A stretch of 64,000 nucleotides of DNA from Ruegeria sp. Ofav3-42 (GTDB lineage Bacteria; Pseudomonadota; Alphaproteobacteria; Rhodobacterales; Rhodobacteraceae), in the NCBI RefSeq assembly GCF_022347725.1, contig NZ_JAKRGB010000019.1, positions 22,805-86,804 of the forward strand. Direction: 5' to 3'. The position numbers and the translations under genes are program-made. Positions within the stretch are counted from its first letter, which is position 1. Every line of letters starts with the position of its first letter. The notes beneath the pieces were generated by a model. It searched no databases. It was not told the origin of the DNA and was given only the letters and a program-made list of their open reading frames with translations. This document shows, in pieces, positions 8,830 to 18,469 of the stretch.

Positions 8830-10145
8830 TGCAGGACACAGCGGCAAACAATTCGCGCTCGGCGTGGCGCATTACTATCCCGGCTTTGGTGGGTTTTACC
8901 GCATTGGGCATTCTTGTCGGCGGGTTGGGCCTTTGGGCAGTCAAGACACGGTTGGCAGGCGCGATCATCTCTCAGGGCATCATCGAAGTTGAAACCAATC
9001 GGCAGGTGATCCAACACCCCGATGGCGGCGTTGTTGGTGAGATCTATGTACGCGATGGCGATGCCGTCTCTGCCGGCGATTTTCTCCTGCGTCTGGACGA
9101 TACTTTTCTGTCGTCTGAGAAAACCATTGTCGAAGCTCAACTTTTCGAATTGTTGGCCCGTCGGGCCCGTTTGGAGGCCGAGCGCGATGGCGCCGATGCC
9201 GATGCTTTGGCCACCCGTCTCGCCGAGATTCAACAGGAGGATGGCATCGATTCCGACCTGATCGCCGGTCAGCAACGCCTTTTCGAGGCGCGACTGAACA
9301 CGCTGACCCAGCAAACCGAGCAATTGAGCAAACAAACCGTCCAGATTGAAAGCGAAATTGAAGGCACCGAAGCGCAGTTGGTTTCACTGCGGCGTCAGGT
9401 CGAGTTGATACAGGAGGAGTTGGATGATCAGGAAAGCCTGCTTCAACGCGGGCTGACGCAGGCCAGCCGGGTGTCGGCCCTGTTGCGTGAAGAGGCCAGC
9501 CTGACCGGGGATATCGGCCGCTTGGAAGCCGCCGTCGCACGGTTGAGAGGTCAGATATCATCTACCGAAATCGCTATTGTCGAGCTTGAGGCGACGCGGC
9601 GGGAAGAAGCCATATCGACCCTGCGCGACATTCAATCTCAGATTTCTGAACTTGCCGAACGCCGCCTGTCACTGGACACTCGCCTGTCACGGCTGGACAT
9701 TCGAGCGCCGGTGTCGGGAACCGTCTATGACAGCCAGGTCTTTGCGCTGCAGTCGGTGATCCAGCCTGCCGAACCTATGATGTATCTGGTGCCGCAGGAT
9801 ACCCCCTTGCTGGTTGCGGCCCGCGTGGACGCGATCCACGTCGATCAGCTGCACGTCGGCCAGTCCGTTCTGTTGCGATTTCCCGCCTTTAATCAGCGCG
9901 AAACCCCTGAAATCGATGGGCAAGTCATCACGGTTTCCGCGGACACCTTCACAGACGACAAAACGGGCCAAACGTTTTACCGCGCCGAAGTTGTTCCCGA
10001 TGACGGGCAGGTCGAACGGCTGAAAGGGCAGGAACTGCTGCCCGGCATGCCAGTGGAGACGCTGATCAAGACAGATGAACGTACACCTTTGTCCTATCTA
10101 GTCAAACCACTGGCGGATTACTTCAACCGGGCGTTCCGCGAATGA
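8829..10145 (+). CDS. HlyD/PrtE-family periplasmic adaptor of type I secretion
   Basis: 438-residue membrane-fusion protein linking the inner-membrane ABC transporter to the outer-membrane channel. It has one N-terminal membrane segment (about residues 20-42), a lipoyl half-motif after GIIEVETNRQVIQHPDGG, a long coiled coil (about 90-290) with an RAPVSGTVYDSQ strand closing the lipoyl domain, and a C-terminal beta barrel ending in PLADYFNRAFRE. The ending and length are typical of the PrtE/AprE group. Its ATG overlaps the last base of the ABC stop. It converges with the dockerin-like RTX gene, leaving only 13 bp, so that protein is the obvious candidate cargo. Confidence 0.92.
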   Translation: MQDTAANNSRSAWRITIPALVGFTALGILVGGLGLWAVKTRLAGAIISQGIIEVETNRQVIQHPDGGVVGEIYVRDGDAVSAGDFLLRLDDTFLSSEKTIVEAQLFELLARRARLEAERDGADADALATRLAEIQQEDGIDSDLIAGQQRLFEARLNTLTQQTEQLSKQTVQIESEIEGTEAQLVSLRRQVELIQEELDDQESLLQRGLTQASRVSALLREEASLTGDIGRLEAAVARLRGQISSTEIAIVELEATRREEAISTLRDIQSQISELAERRLSLDTRLSRLDIRAPVSGTVYDSQVFALQSVIQPAEPMMYLVPQDTPLLVAARVDAIHVDQLHVGQSVLLRFPAFNQRETPEIDGQVITVSADTFTDDKTGQTFYRAEVVPDDGQVERLKGQELLPGMPVETLIKTDERTPLSYLVKPLADYFNRAFRE

Positions 10146-10158
10146 TCGCCCGGTTACT

Positions 10159-12210
10159 TCAGGGGGCTTCAACGTTTCCCAGCAGGATTGAGGTCATGTC
10201 GGTCGCGATCACCCCATCCACCGCCACGACGTCGACTCCGGTTTCATAAGAAACGTTTTGGCGCGTGATGCCCGATAGGTCCGCGTCATCATCAAGAAAA
10301 ACCCATTCCGGCCGCTGTGCTGTAGGCAGACCGACCGCCACCCTCAGAATCTCCAATGCGTCCAGCGCATTAACGGAACCATCCCGGTTGAAGTCGGCCG
10401 CAATCAGGTTCTCGGGCGAGGCGGGTCCGAAAGTTGGGTCCAACCCAACCGAAATCCGCAACACCTGCAGGGCGTCCAGAGCGCTGATGTCCTTACTCGC
10501 TGTGGAATAGGTTTTGATCACGTCGAACTCACCTTCAAATGAGCCCGACGGCAAATTCAGATCAAACCGACCATCGCTGTCCGCGCGAACACTCACGGTG
10601 CCACCACCGTTGGGAGTGAACCTGATTTCGGCGTCGCTGAGGCTGGGGTTCGAAGTCTCGGAGTTGATCGAAACGTTCCCCAGCACGCCATCGGAACTAC
10701 CCGGATCGAGTCCTCCGAAATCACCGAAGTCTACAGGAATATGATCTGGGCCGCCGAAACCTGCCCCAAACACCTGCGCACCGGTCAACGGTCCACCGGA
10801 CGCCGAAATCACGTTGATCGTCTCATTCAGGTATTCGATGCGCGCGCCCTGCGCCGTGGTCGTGAACGTGAGCTGCGCCGGGGTTCTCATCAACGGATAG
10901 TCAAACAGGTCCAACCGGTCGATACCGGCCTGAAAATCCGTGATTGTGGTGAGGTCCGTGCGGTACTGCATGACGAAGATGTCCGCACCCGCCCCACCTG
11001 TCATAATCGTGGCGCCGGTGCCTGCAATCAATATGTCATCGCCAGCCCCGCCCATGAGGGACGTCGGAAGGATATTGCCGCTCAGCATATCGTGCCCTGA
11101 AGTGCCATTAACCGCCCCGAAGCCACTGCGTGTGACGCCCAAGTCCGCTACGTTTACTGTAAGCTGTGTCAGACCCGCATCTTGCTGCGACGCGGCCAGA
11201 ATCTGCAACTCATCCCCGACACGCGCGGCGCTGAAGGTCTCGACGTTTTGCAGCCCGCTGTGAATCGTATCGGCAAAGCTGTCCAGATACACCAATTGGC
11301 CGGCAGGTGTCATCGTGAACAAGGTGATCCCGTCATCGCCACCCCCGGCCACCATGAAAACGCGCCCATCGACTTCGATCACCGAAAGATCTTGAACCGA
11401 CTCGAACCGTGTATGCAGTGAATCCAAGACGTGATCGGTCGGGATCAGACGGCCATCGCCGGCCAACTCCATAACACTGAGCGAGTTACTCTGTGCGCCA
11501 GCAACCACTACCCATGACCTCCCGTAAGCCTGTACAACTTCGACCGCCGTCGGTGTTGCGATACCCAGAGTCGCCAGGGATTCGCTGTTGTCCACCGCAC
11601 TAATGGCGCCAGAATCCCCATCGACCCGATAGGTCGAGACGGTGTTGCGGGCCGCATCCGCAGCAATCACAAAATTGTCCGCGCCAATCCGAACTGCCTG
11701 CATCGAATCGGCCCGCGCAGTGATAGAGCCCGAAGCCGTCAACGTGCCGTCTCCGTGCACGGCATAAGTAGCGATTTGCCCGGTGTCCTCGTGGGCGATC
11801 ATCAACAAATCACGGGAACCGGTCGAAAGCTGGACCAATGCGGGAATGTCCCCACCGCCGTTCAGCGTTCCTGTTTCGCGTAAGGCACCGACGGTTCCAT
11901 CAGGATTCAGCTCATACCCTACAAGGCCTGTTGCAGTGTCGATATCCAACACAAGCTGGTCACCACCACCCAACGATACAGGCTTTCCGCTGCGCCCGAC
12001 CTGAAACGTGATCGTACCGCTGAAGTACTCTGTATCCAGCAACTGTGGAATCGCGCCATCGACCAGTTTCCAGACGGCGATACCGCCTCCTGCGCCGGTC
12101 AAACTGTATAGATACGTGACACCGTTAAGCGTTTTTAAAGCCGTATCACGGATACCTGAATCGAGCGCTGCGCTCCCCGTCGCAACCACTCCTTCGAACT
12201 GAAGCATCAT
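10159..12210 (-). CDS. secreted beta-propeller/RTX protein with dockerin-like C-terminal module
   Basis: 683 residues without a Sec signal, as expected for type I secretion. About residues 1-365 form repeated strands with recurring DGTL, GDGRL and VDGDSGAI turns, consistent with a lactonase-like beta-propeller. Residues about 368-410 carry RTX calcium repeats (MGGAGDDIL, TGGAGADIF). Residues about 510-565 look like a beta-sandwich (X-module-like). Residues about 566-628 resemble a type I dockerin: a degenerate first repeat (SKDISALDALQVLRISVG) and a complete calcium loop DFNRDGSVNALDALEILR. About 55 residues follow. GGGGTG upstream supports the ATGATG start. Known dockerins bind cohesins; the divergent adhesin at 12368 has a cohesin-like domain. 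Export by the convergent PrtDE pair is inferred. Confidence 0.82.
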   Translation of the reverse strand: MMLQFEGVVATGSAALDSGIRDTALKTLNGVTYLYSLTGAGGGIAVWKLVDGAIPQLLDTEYFSGTITFQVGRSGKPVSLGGGDQLVLDIDTATGLVGYELNPDGTVGALRETGTLNGGGDIPALVQLSTGSRDLLMIAHEDTGQIATYAVHGDGTLTASGSITARADSMQAVRIGADNFVIAADAARNTVSTYRVDGDSGAISAVDNSESLATLGIATPTAVEVVQAYGRSWVVVAGAQSNSLSVMELAGDGRLIPTDHVLDSLHTRFESVQDLSVIEVDGRVFMVAGGGDDGITLFTMTPAGQLVYLDSFADTIHSGLQNVETFSAARVGDELQILAASQQDAGLTQLTVNVADLGVTRSGFGAVNGTSGHDMLSGNILPTSLMGGAGDDILIAGTGATIMTGGAGADIFVMQYRTDLTTITDFQAGIDRLDLFDYPLMRTPAQLTFTTTAQGARIEYLNETINVISASGGPLTGAQVFGAGFGGPDHIPVDFGDFGGLDPGSSDGVLGNVSINSETSNPSLSDAEIRFTPNGGGTVSVRADSDGRFDLNLPSGSFEGEFDVIKTYSTASKDISALDALQVLRISVGLDPTFGPASPENLIAADFNRDGSVNALDALEILRVAVGLPTAQRPEWVFLDDDADLSGITRQNVSYETGVDVVAVDGVIATDMTSILLGNVEAP

Positions 12211-12367
12211 ACTAAATCACCCCACGCCAAAACTTGGCAACGACTGCAGGATGATCTGATGCCCGGTCCGAAACCAAAGCGGAAATGTGGTGAGAACGAG
12301 GAGTTCGGTTTCAGTTTAACACAATTTTTCCTGGTTAGGGCGCAAGAGTCACGGAAGGGAAAGACAG

Positions 12368-15300
12368 ATGAACGGAACCCGGCCCACCCGGGCGAACGTG
12401 GACACCACATGTGAGGGTAAGATGACCAAAGAACATGAACCCAAGAACAAAACTGCAAAGCCCGGATCAGACACCGGCCGCAAGGAACATATTCGCCGGT
12501 GGATTGATGGCAAAATGCGCCGCTGGGCCGGGCGCGGTATCGCCGGAGGGTTGAGTTCGACGCTCATGGCCCTGCCTGCGTTGGCGCAGGCAACGATAGA
12601 AGAGCTTTACGCCTATCAATTCGCGGAAACGATCCCCGGCGTCCGGTCGGTCAAGCTCCTGAAGAACGGTGATGTTCTGATCAAAATGGCCAATGGCAGC
12701 ACTATGGTTGTGGCCGCCGAGAACGTTCAGGTTCTGGACAGCGGCGCGATCATGATCGCCGAAAATATCGTGGCCGAGATTGCTCAATTCAGCCTGGCCG
12801 AAGCCGGAGGTGCTGCCGCAGCAGGTGGCAGCATAAGCGGTATCGGGGCCGCACTTGGTGGTTTGGGTCTGGCCGGTGCAGCCGCGGCGGGCAGCGGAGG
12901 AGGCGGCGATGACGCTGAACCAGCACGGCCTACGCCGACCTATCCGTTCCTCAACCTCGCGCAAGCGCAAGCCAGCGCGCTGAGTAGTGCGGGTACGAAC
13001 ATCGCCATTCCGGAAGGAACCGAGACGGTAGAAATCACCATAGGCTCGCTTGTCAAATCGGTGCCACTGAATTCGGATGGCAGCTGGAACATTTCCCTAA
13101 CACCTTCCGAAGCGGCGGGACTGCCTCAGGGCGTTCAAAACGTGAGCGTTCGGCACCTTAATGGCGACGGCCTGGAATTGTCGGTCGAAACCGTCACTTA
13201 CAACGTCGACACGATCCCCCCTACCCTGACAATTTCCGGCCTCTCTGACGGTTCGGTCATGAACGCCGCAGAAATGGCAACGGACTTGATTGTCTCCGGC
13301 ACGTCAAACGCCGAAAACGGACAGACCGTTACGGTCACGCTGAACGGGCAAACCTACACAGGTACGGTCGCCGATGGGCAATGGACCGTCACTGTTCCTG
13401 CCGCCGATCTTGCAAAGCTACCGGATGCGGCGACGATCAAAGTGACCGCGGATGTCGCTGATCAGGCAGGAAATCCTGCAACTCAGGCAAGAGATAGCTT
13501 TGAAACAGACTTTACGGCTCCGACAATAACGCTAAACCCAATTTCCGACGGGTCCATTGAGCTGGTCGATGTTCAGAGTGATATGGTGCTAAGCGGGTCG
13601 ACAACGGCTGCTGACGGCCAGATCGTAACAGTGGAATTTGCCGGACATACCTATACGGGAACTGCATCCGACGGGAATTGGAGCGTAACTGTTCCGGCTG
13701 CTGATCTTGCAAGTTTGCCTTCGGGGACTCCGGCCTCGGTCCGTGTTGTTGTCAGTGATACCGCAGGAAATACTTCGATTCCGGCAACCGCATCGGTTCC
13801 CGTGGACCTGACCGGTCCTTCAATCGCCGTTTCCCCGCTTTCTGTCGGTGCCGTACTGAACGGGGTCGAAGTCGGGTCGGACCTGATGGTCTCGGGCATT
13901 ACCGGGAACGTGGAGGATGGTCAGCAGGTTACTGTTACGCTGGACGGTGAAAGCTACACAGGCGTGGTGTCCGGCGACAGCTGGTCGGTCACCATCCCGG
14001 CTGCGGATCTTGCAGCTTTGGCAGACGGCGGCGCGTTTATCATCACGGCGGATGTAACAGATTCGGACGGTCTCGCGGCGAACCAGGTCAGTGTGCCCAT
14101 ATCCAAGGACGTGACCGCTCCTACCCTCACCATCGACGGCTTTTCGGGCGGGACCGTCATGAATGCAGCCGAACAAGGCACGGACCTGACGATCAATGGA
14201 TCGACAAATGCGGAAGATGGGCAAACAGTAACTGTTTCGCTGAATGGCCAGTCCTACACCGGAACGGCCTCTGGCGGGGTCTGGAGTGCCACCGTACCCG
14301 CATCACATCTGGCGGCTTTATCAGACGGCGCGACGGTTGCGGTCACAGCAGACGTTGCGGATGCCGCCGGGAACCCAGCGGTTCAGGCCAGCGGTAGCTT
14401 TGACACCGATTTCTCGGCCCCCGCGATCGCGGTAACGGGTCTCTCCGATGGCACGGTCATGAACGCAGCGGAACAAGGCACGGACCTGACGGTCTCGGGT
14501 ACGTCTGACGCTCCGGACGGCACAACCATCACTGTTGAAATTGTCAGGGCGGACGGCACGGTGGACCTGAGCAACACCACAACTGTCAGCGGAGGTACGT
14601 GGACGTTTGTTGCACCAGCAGCCAGCCTCGGCAGCCTGCAAGACGGTGAAACTTACAGCGTAAATGCCTCAGTGTCTGACACCGCCGGCAACAACGCCAG
14701 TGCCAGCGCAGGGTTTAACACGGATTTCACTGCCCCTGCCTTGACTATCAACCCCTTGCCAGTCGGATCAGTCCTGGACCTTGCCGAGCGAGGCAACGAT
14801 CTGACTATCTCTGGAACCACCACAGCGGAGGACGGACAGACCGTTACCGTCACGCTGGATGGCCAACCCTATACCGGTGTCGCCTCTGGTGGGGCTTGGA
14901 CGGCCACAATTCCCACGTCGGATCTTGCAGGATTGGCGGATGGGACAAACTTTACTGTTTCGGCCGCAGTGGACGATTTGGCCGGAAACAGCGCCACACC
15001 GGCCACCACAACACTCGCGACAGATTTCCGACCGCTTCTGAATCTGAACTCTGTAGGTACAAACAACGCTGTTTCGCTCAGCGACGCTCAGAGCTCTGGT
15101 GTGGTTGTTTCGGGAACGTCAACAGGGCTGAGCGCCGGTCAATCCGTAAACGTGACACTCAACAGTTCCTCAGTGGGCACTACCACCGTAGCTGCGGATG
15201 GCACCTGGTCTTTGACTGTTCCCTCTTCCGAGTTTTCGGGCATCAAAGCCGGAGACGATCTGACTTTCGAGGCACAGGCACCAGTCTCTGGTGGTCCGGA

Positions 15301-16240
15301 CCCCTTGCCTGCCACCGATGAGGTCACGGCCCATACACCGGCAGCTTACGTCATCACTCAAGCCAGCCGGGCAGGCTCGAAAATCACATTCGAGGTTTTT
15401 GCAGACTCTGACCGAGACATATCCAGCGGGTTGGCTATGACGCTGGAGATGGGCTTTGATCCAACCGTGGTGACATTTGACAGCGGATCAGATATCGGCA
15501 ACGGCGCTTTCGGATTTTACCTGTCAAATCCCGTTGGAAGTTCCATAGTCAATTTCGCTGGGATCTCGCCCTCCTTTTCAGACCTGAGCCAGCCATTGGT
15601 GACATTCACCATGACCGTTCAGGATCCCAGCAAACCTGTTGAATTGACCCTAACCACACCGGAAGGCGGCCCCTCGACCATCATCCTTGGCACCGACGGA
15701 GACGATACGTTGGTTGCGACCGATGTAGACAACTTCATCCGCGGTCAGGATGGAAACGACGCAATCAATGTCTCGGATGCAGGCCGTGACGTCGTCGTTT
15801 TCGAAGCTGATCCAGACGCGAACGGTGTGGATACGATCACGGGTTTCTCTCTGGGAGCAGCATCAGACGTTGCCGATGCATTGATGTTCAGCGGTCTTGA
15901 TCTGACAACTTTGCGGGGCAACGGAACGGGCGTGGAAACGCTGAACGTCGGCAGCTCGGTCGCCGCGAACACAGGCGTAGTCGGTTTGACCACAGTCTTG
16001 ACCGACCTGAATTCGGGCACAATCGAAGCAGCCGTCGAAAGCCTGACCGGAATTCAGGCAGGCGATGAACTCTACGTACTCGCAACTGACGGCGATGACA
16101 GTGTTCTGGTCAAGGTCGACTATTCAGCGCCGAGCTCGGCCGCCGTTAAAACCGTGGCTCAATTCACCGGGCTGGATGACCTGAGCGGGTTGAGCTCCGA
16201 TAACATCCTGCACACAGATCCAACAGGCGCGACTGCCTGA
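12368..16240 (+). CDS. BapA-like Ig-repeat adhesin with cohesin-like domain and RTX C-terminus
   Basis: 1290-residue type I secreted adhesin. Residues about 19-145 resemble the BapA prefix domain, followed by an Ala/Gly-rich linker (about 147-185). Eight Ig-like repeats of about 100 residues span about 193-990, most with TVTLNGQTYTGTA-like strands and an AGNP loop. Residues about 991-1105 look like a cohesin: a beta-sandwich with SKITFEVFAD, GFDPTVVTFDSG and PLVTFTMTV. Residues about 1105-1290 hold RTX-like repeats (GTDGDDTL, GQDGNDAI) and a secretion tail. The start could be ATG 12368 or ATG 12422 (MTKEHEPK, with GAGGG 8 bases upstream). SapC, TolC, ABC and HlyD genes follow in the same direction and should export it. 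The repeats are diverged, so the copy number is unlikely to be an assembly artefact. Confidence 0.85.
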   Translation: MNGTRPTRANVDTTCEGKMTKEHEPKNKTAKPGSDTGRKEHIRRWIDGKMRRWAGRGIAGGLSSTLMALPALAQATIEELYAYQFAETIPGVRSVKLLKNGDVLIKMANGSTMVVAAENVQVLDSGAIMIAENIVAEIAQFSLAEAGGAAAAGGSISGIGAALGGLGLAGAAAAGSGGGGDDAEPARPTPTYPFLNLAQAQASALSSAGTNIAIPEGTETVEITIGSLVKSVPLNSDGSWNISLTPSEAAGLPQGVQNVSVRHLNGDGLELSVETVTYNVDTIPPTLTISGLSDGSVMNAAEMATDLIVSGTSNAENGQTVTVTLNGQTYTGTVADGQWTVTVPAADLAKLPDAATIKVTADVADQAGNPATQARDSFETDFTAPTITLNPISDGSIELVDVQSDMVLSGSTTAADGQIVTVEFAGHTYTGTASDGNWSVTVPAADLASLPSGTPASVRVVVSDTAGNTSIPATASVPVDLTGPSIAVSPLSVGAVLNGVEVGSDLMVSGITGNVEDGQQVTVTLDGESYTGVVSGDSWSVTIPAADLAALADGGAFIITADVTDSDGLAANQVSVPISKDVTAPTLTIDGFSGGTVMNAAEQGTDLTINGSTNAEDGQTVTVSLNGQSYTGTASGGVWSATVPASHLAALSDGATVAVTADVADAAGNPAVQASGSFDTDFSAPAIAVTGLSDGTVMNAAEQGTDLTVSGTSDAPDGTTITVEIVRADGTVDLSNTTTVSGGTWTFVAPAASLGSLQDGETYSVNASVSDTAGNNASASAGFNTDFTAPALTINPLPVGSVLDLAERGNDLTISGTTTAEDGQTVTVTLDGQPYTGVASGGAWTATIPTSDLAGLADGTNFTVSAAVDDLAGNSATPATTTLATDFRPLLNLNSVGTNNAVSLSDAQSSGVVVSGTSTGLSAGQSVNVTLNSSSVGTTTVAADGTWSLTVPSSEFSGIKAGDDLTFEAQAPVSGGPDPLPATDEVTAHTPAAYVITQASRAGSKITFEVFADSDRDISSGLAMTLEMGFDPTVVTFDSGSDIGNGAFGFYLSNPVGSSIVNFAGISPSFSDLSQPLVTFTMTVQDPSKPVELTLTTPEGGPSTIILGTDGDDTLVATDVDNFIRGQDGNDAINVSDAGRDVVVFEADPDANGVDTITGFSLGAASDVADALMFSGLDLTTLRGNGTGVETLNVGSSVAANTGVVGLTTVLTDLNSGTIEAAVESLTGIQAGDELYVLATDGDDSVLVKVDYSAPSSAAVKTVAQFTGLDDLSGLSSDNILHTDPTGATA

Positions 16241-16301
16241 TTGAAACCTGCACTGCCGGTACTCGAAACCGGCAGTTCCACCAGACATCAGGGGGTCAAA
16301 C

Positions 16302-17120
16302 ATGGCACAGAATGGCCTGTTTCCAGTAACATATGCGCGGCATCGGGATCGATACTGGAAGCGCTTGTCATCTTTTCACTTTGTGAAAGGCCGATCAGAA
16401 TGTCCGATTGTCGAAAAAGAAGTATTGCCCGTCGCGGCAGCCTATCCGATCCTGTTCCGCAAAATCGAAACAGGCGTCGAGCCTGTGGCTGTGTTATCGC
16501 TGATACCCGATGCACCAACGCCATTCGTTGCACAGGACGGCCGCTGGTTGGCCGGTTACATTCCGTCTGATTTACGGTGTCCGCCTTTCCAGGCGGGATT
16601 GTCCGAACAGCAAGCTGACGCTGAACAAGGCCGTTTGCAACTCATGGTTGATGAAACGCTTGGGCTGGTAACGGACGTTCCCGGAGACGAGCCCTTTTTT
16701 ACCGCGGACGGCAAACTGACCGCGGAACTTCTTAGAGTTCGCACATTTCTCCAAGCACGCGCAGCCTCAGCCCAGCAAACACAGTCGATGTGCAGTGTAT
16801 TGGAAGAATTGAAAATCCTCGAACCGATGAAAAGCTACGAGGGAGTTAGTTTACCAGCCGGTTACCTAGGGGTTGCGGCAGGACGTTCAAACGCTCTGTC
16901 TCAGGCTGAAAAACTGACGCTGTTCGAATTTGGGGCTATTCGAATGATCCACGCGCATCAGGTTTCGCTATCGCATTTAACCTGGTTGTCGCGCGCGCAT
17001 GAGCAGTCGGATCGGCCAGAAAAATCAAAGCACTATACCAAAAATTCAGACATTTCGCGTTTTCTCAGTGCCATGGCACACGCGCAGCAAGAAGAACTTT
17101 TGGAAGTTGGTGAGGTATGA
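16302..17120 (+). CDS. SapC-family protein
   Basis: 272 residues matching the SapC family (named from the Campylobacter S-layer secretion locus): VTYARHRDRYWKR near the N-terminus, VLPVAAAYPILFRK, PDAPTPFVAQDGRWLAGYIP and RCPPF are characteristic. It has no signal peptide or membrane segment and is probably cytosolic. The molecular role of the family is unknown, but it recurs next to type I secretion genes for surface-layer or adhesin proteins, as here. It lies 61 bp after the adhesin and overlaps the TolC gene by 4 bp (ATGA), so it is part of the secretion operon. An accessory role in handling or targeting the adhesin is inference. Confidence 0.85.
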   Translation: MAQNGLFPVTYARHRDRYWKRLSSFHFVKGRSECPIVEKEVLPVAAAYPILFRKIETGVEPVAVLSLIPDAPTPFVAQDGRWLAGYIPSDLRCPPFQAGLSEQQADAEQGRLQLMVDETLGLVTDVPGDEPFFTADGKLTAELLRVRTFLQARAASAQQTQSMCSVLEELKILEPMKSYEGVSLPAGYLGVAAGRSNALSQAEKLTLFEFGAIRMIHAHQVSLSHLTWLSRAHEQSDRPEKSKHYTKNSDISRFLSAMAHAQQEELLEVGEV

Positions 17121-18469
17121 GAACGCTCATGCTTTACCACACCCACATCGGAAGATGTCTTGCCTTGTGTTTGATCCCCTTGTTAGCGGCCTGCGCACCG
17201 CCGCCTGACCTTGCGGGTGTCGAAGCATCGCTTTCCATCGGCTCGGTCGGGGCTGGCGCCCAGGCACCGGTGAAGCGCCTGACTCAAAGCGAGTTTGGTC
17301 AACGGGTTCGAGAGGCCGTAGAAACAAACCCAAATCTGGCGCAAAGCGCGACAAGGCTCGAAATTGCAAGTGCCAACCAAAGGGCGGCAAAGGGAGCTTT
17401 CCTTCCGCGCGTCTCAATGGGCGTCAATGCGCGATCCGAGCGCGTGGATTCTGACATTGCGGATGTAACACCATTCTTGCGGGTGTCGCAGCTGGTCTAC
17501 GATGGGGGTGCCGCGTCCGGTGAACTGGCGGCCGCACAGGCACGTGTTCTCGAAAGTCGGGGGGGACAGCTTCAAACTGCTGCTGCACTGACCCTATCCG
17601 CGATTGAAACTTATGTCGTCGTCCTTGATCGGCGCAAAATCCGCGAGATCTCGGCCCGGAATGTTGACGTGCACGAAGATCTCGTGCGCCAGATCACAGA
17701 ACGAACCGCACAGGGTGCTGGGTCGAATGCCGACGTGTTGACGGCACGATCGCGCATGGCGGACGCACGAACACAGCTTGCCGATGCCGAGGCCCGAACG
17801 GACAGAGCAGAAGCGCAGTTCCGCGAAGTTTTCGGTCAGGCTCCGGGTCCACTTGCCGCTCCGGTGGCTGCACCCAGGTTGACCCGCACCGATACGCAAA
17901 TCGTTTTGGACAGCCCGCAGGTGCGCCGCGCGAATGCAGCTTTGATGGCGGCTCGAGCCGAACAAACCGCAGCAATCGCACGGCGGCAGCCGGGTGTGGA
18001 AATTGCGGCGTTTGCCGACCGGGATGACAGCAATGACGCCAATTTCGGGCTTGATCTGTCCTTTAACTATGAACTGGACAGCACCGGTCAACGCCGAGCT
18101 TCCATCGCTGCCGCCGAGGCCCAGGTGAGAGAGGCCGAGTTCGCCCGTGAGACACTGATCCGCGAAATTCGTCGCGAACTGGAGTTCATCCGCTCAGATC
18201 AGGAAGCGGGTGCCGTTCGCTTGCAAGCAGCACGCCTGGCGGTCCAGGCCAACGCCGAAAGCGTGGATGCTGCGCGCGCTCAGTTCTCAATCGGTCGGCG
18301 CAGCCTCATCGAGATTCTGGACGCTCAGCGGGACTACGTGCACGCACAGCAAAGGCTGATTTTGGCAGAGCAAAGTTATTTTCTGACGAACTATGCCGCT
18401 CTCAGCCTGACCGGGGACATCCTGGATTTTCTTGGCATTTCAATCACTAATCAGGGTGGTGATTTATGA
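17117..18469 (+). CDS. TolC-family outer membrane channel lipoprotein
   Basis: 450-residue outer-membrane factor of a type I secretion system. The N-terminus has a lipoprotein signal with lipobox LLAAC (Cys at residue 26). The body shows the two repeated alpha-helical halves of the family, with RVREAVETNPNLAQ in the first and VRRANAALMAARAEQ in the second, and the conserved FSIGRRSLIEILDAQRDYVHA segment near the end. It overlaps SapC by 4 bp at its start and the ABC transporter by 4 bp at its end. It is the only outer-membrane pore gene in the two secretion clusters and could be shared with the PrtDE-like pair at 7090. Confidence 0.92.
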   Translation: MRTLMLYHTHIGRCLALCLIPLLAACAPPPDLAGVEASLSIGSVGAGAQAPVKRLTQSEFGQRVREAVETNPNLAQSATRLEIASANQRAAKGAFLPRVSMGVNARSERVDSDIADVTPFLRVSQLVYDGGAASGELAAAQARVLESRGGQLQTAAALTLSAIETYVVVLDRRKIREISARNVDVHEDLVRQITERTAQGAGSNADVLTARSRMADARTQLADAEARTDRAEAQFREVFGQAPGPLAAPVAAPRLTRTDTQIVLDSPQVRRANAALMAARAEQTAAIARRQPGVEIAAFADRDDSNDANFGLDLSFNYELDSTGQRRASIAAAEAQVREAEFARETLIREIRRELEFIRSDQEAGAVRLQAARLAVQANAESVDAARAQFSIGRRSLIEILDAQRDYVHAQQRLILAEQSYFLTNYAALSLTGDILDFLGISITNQGGDL

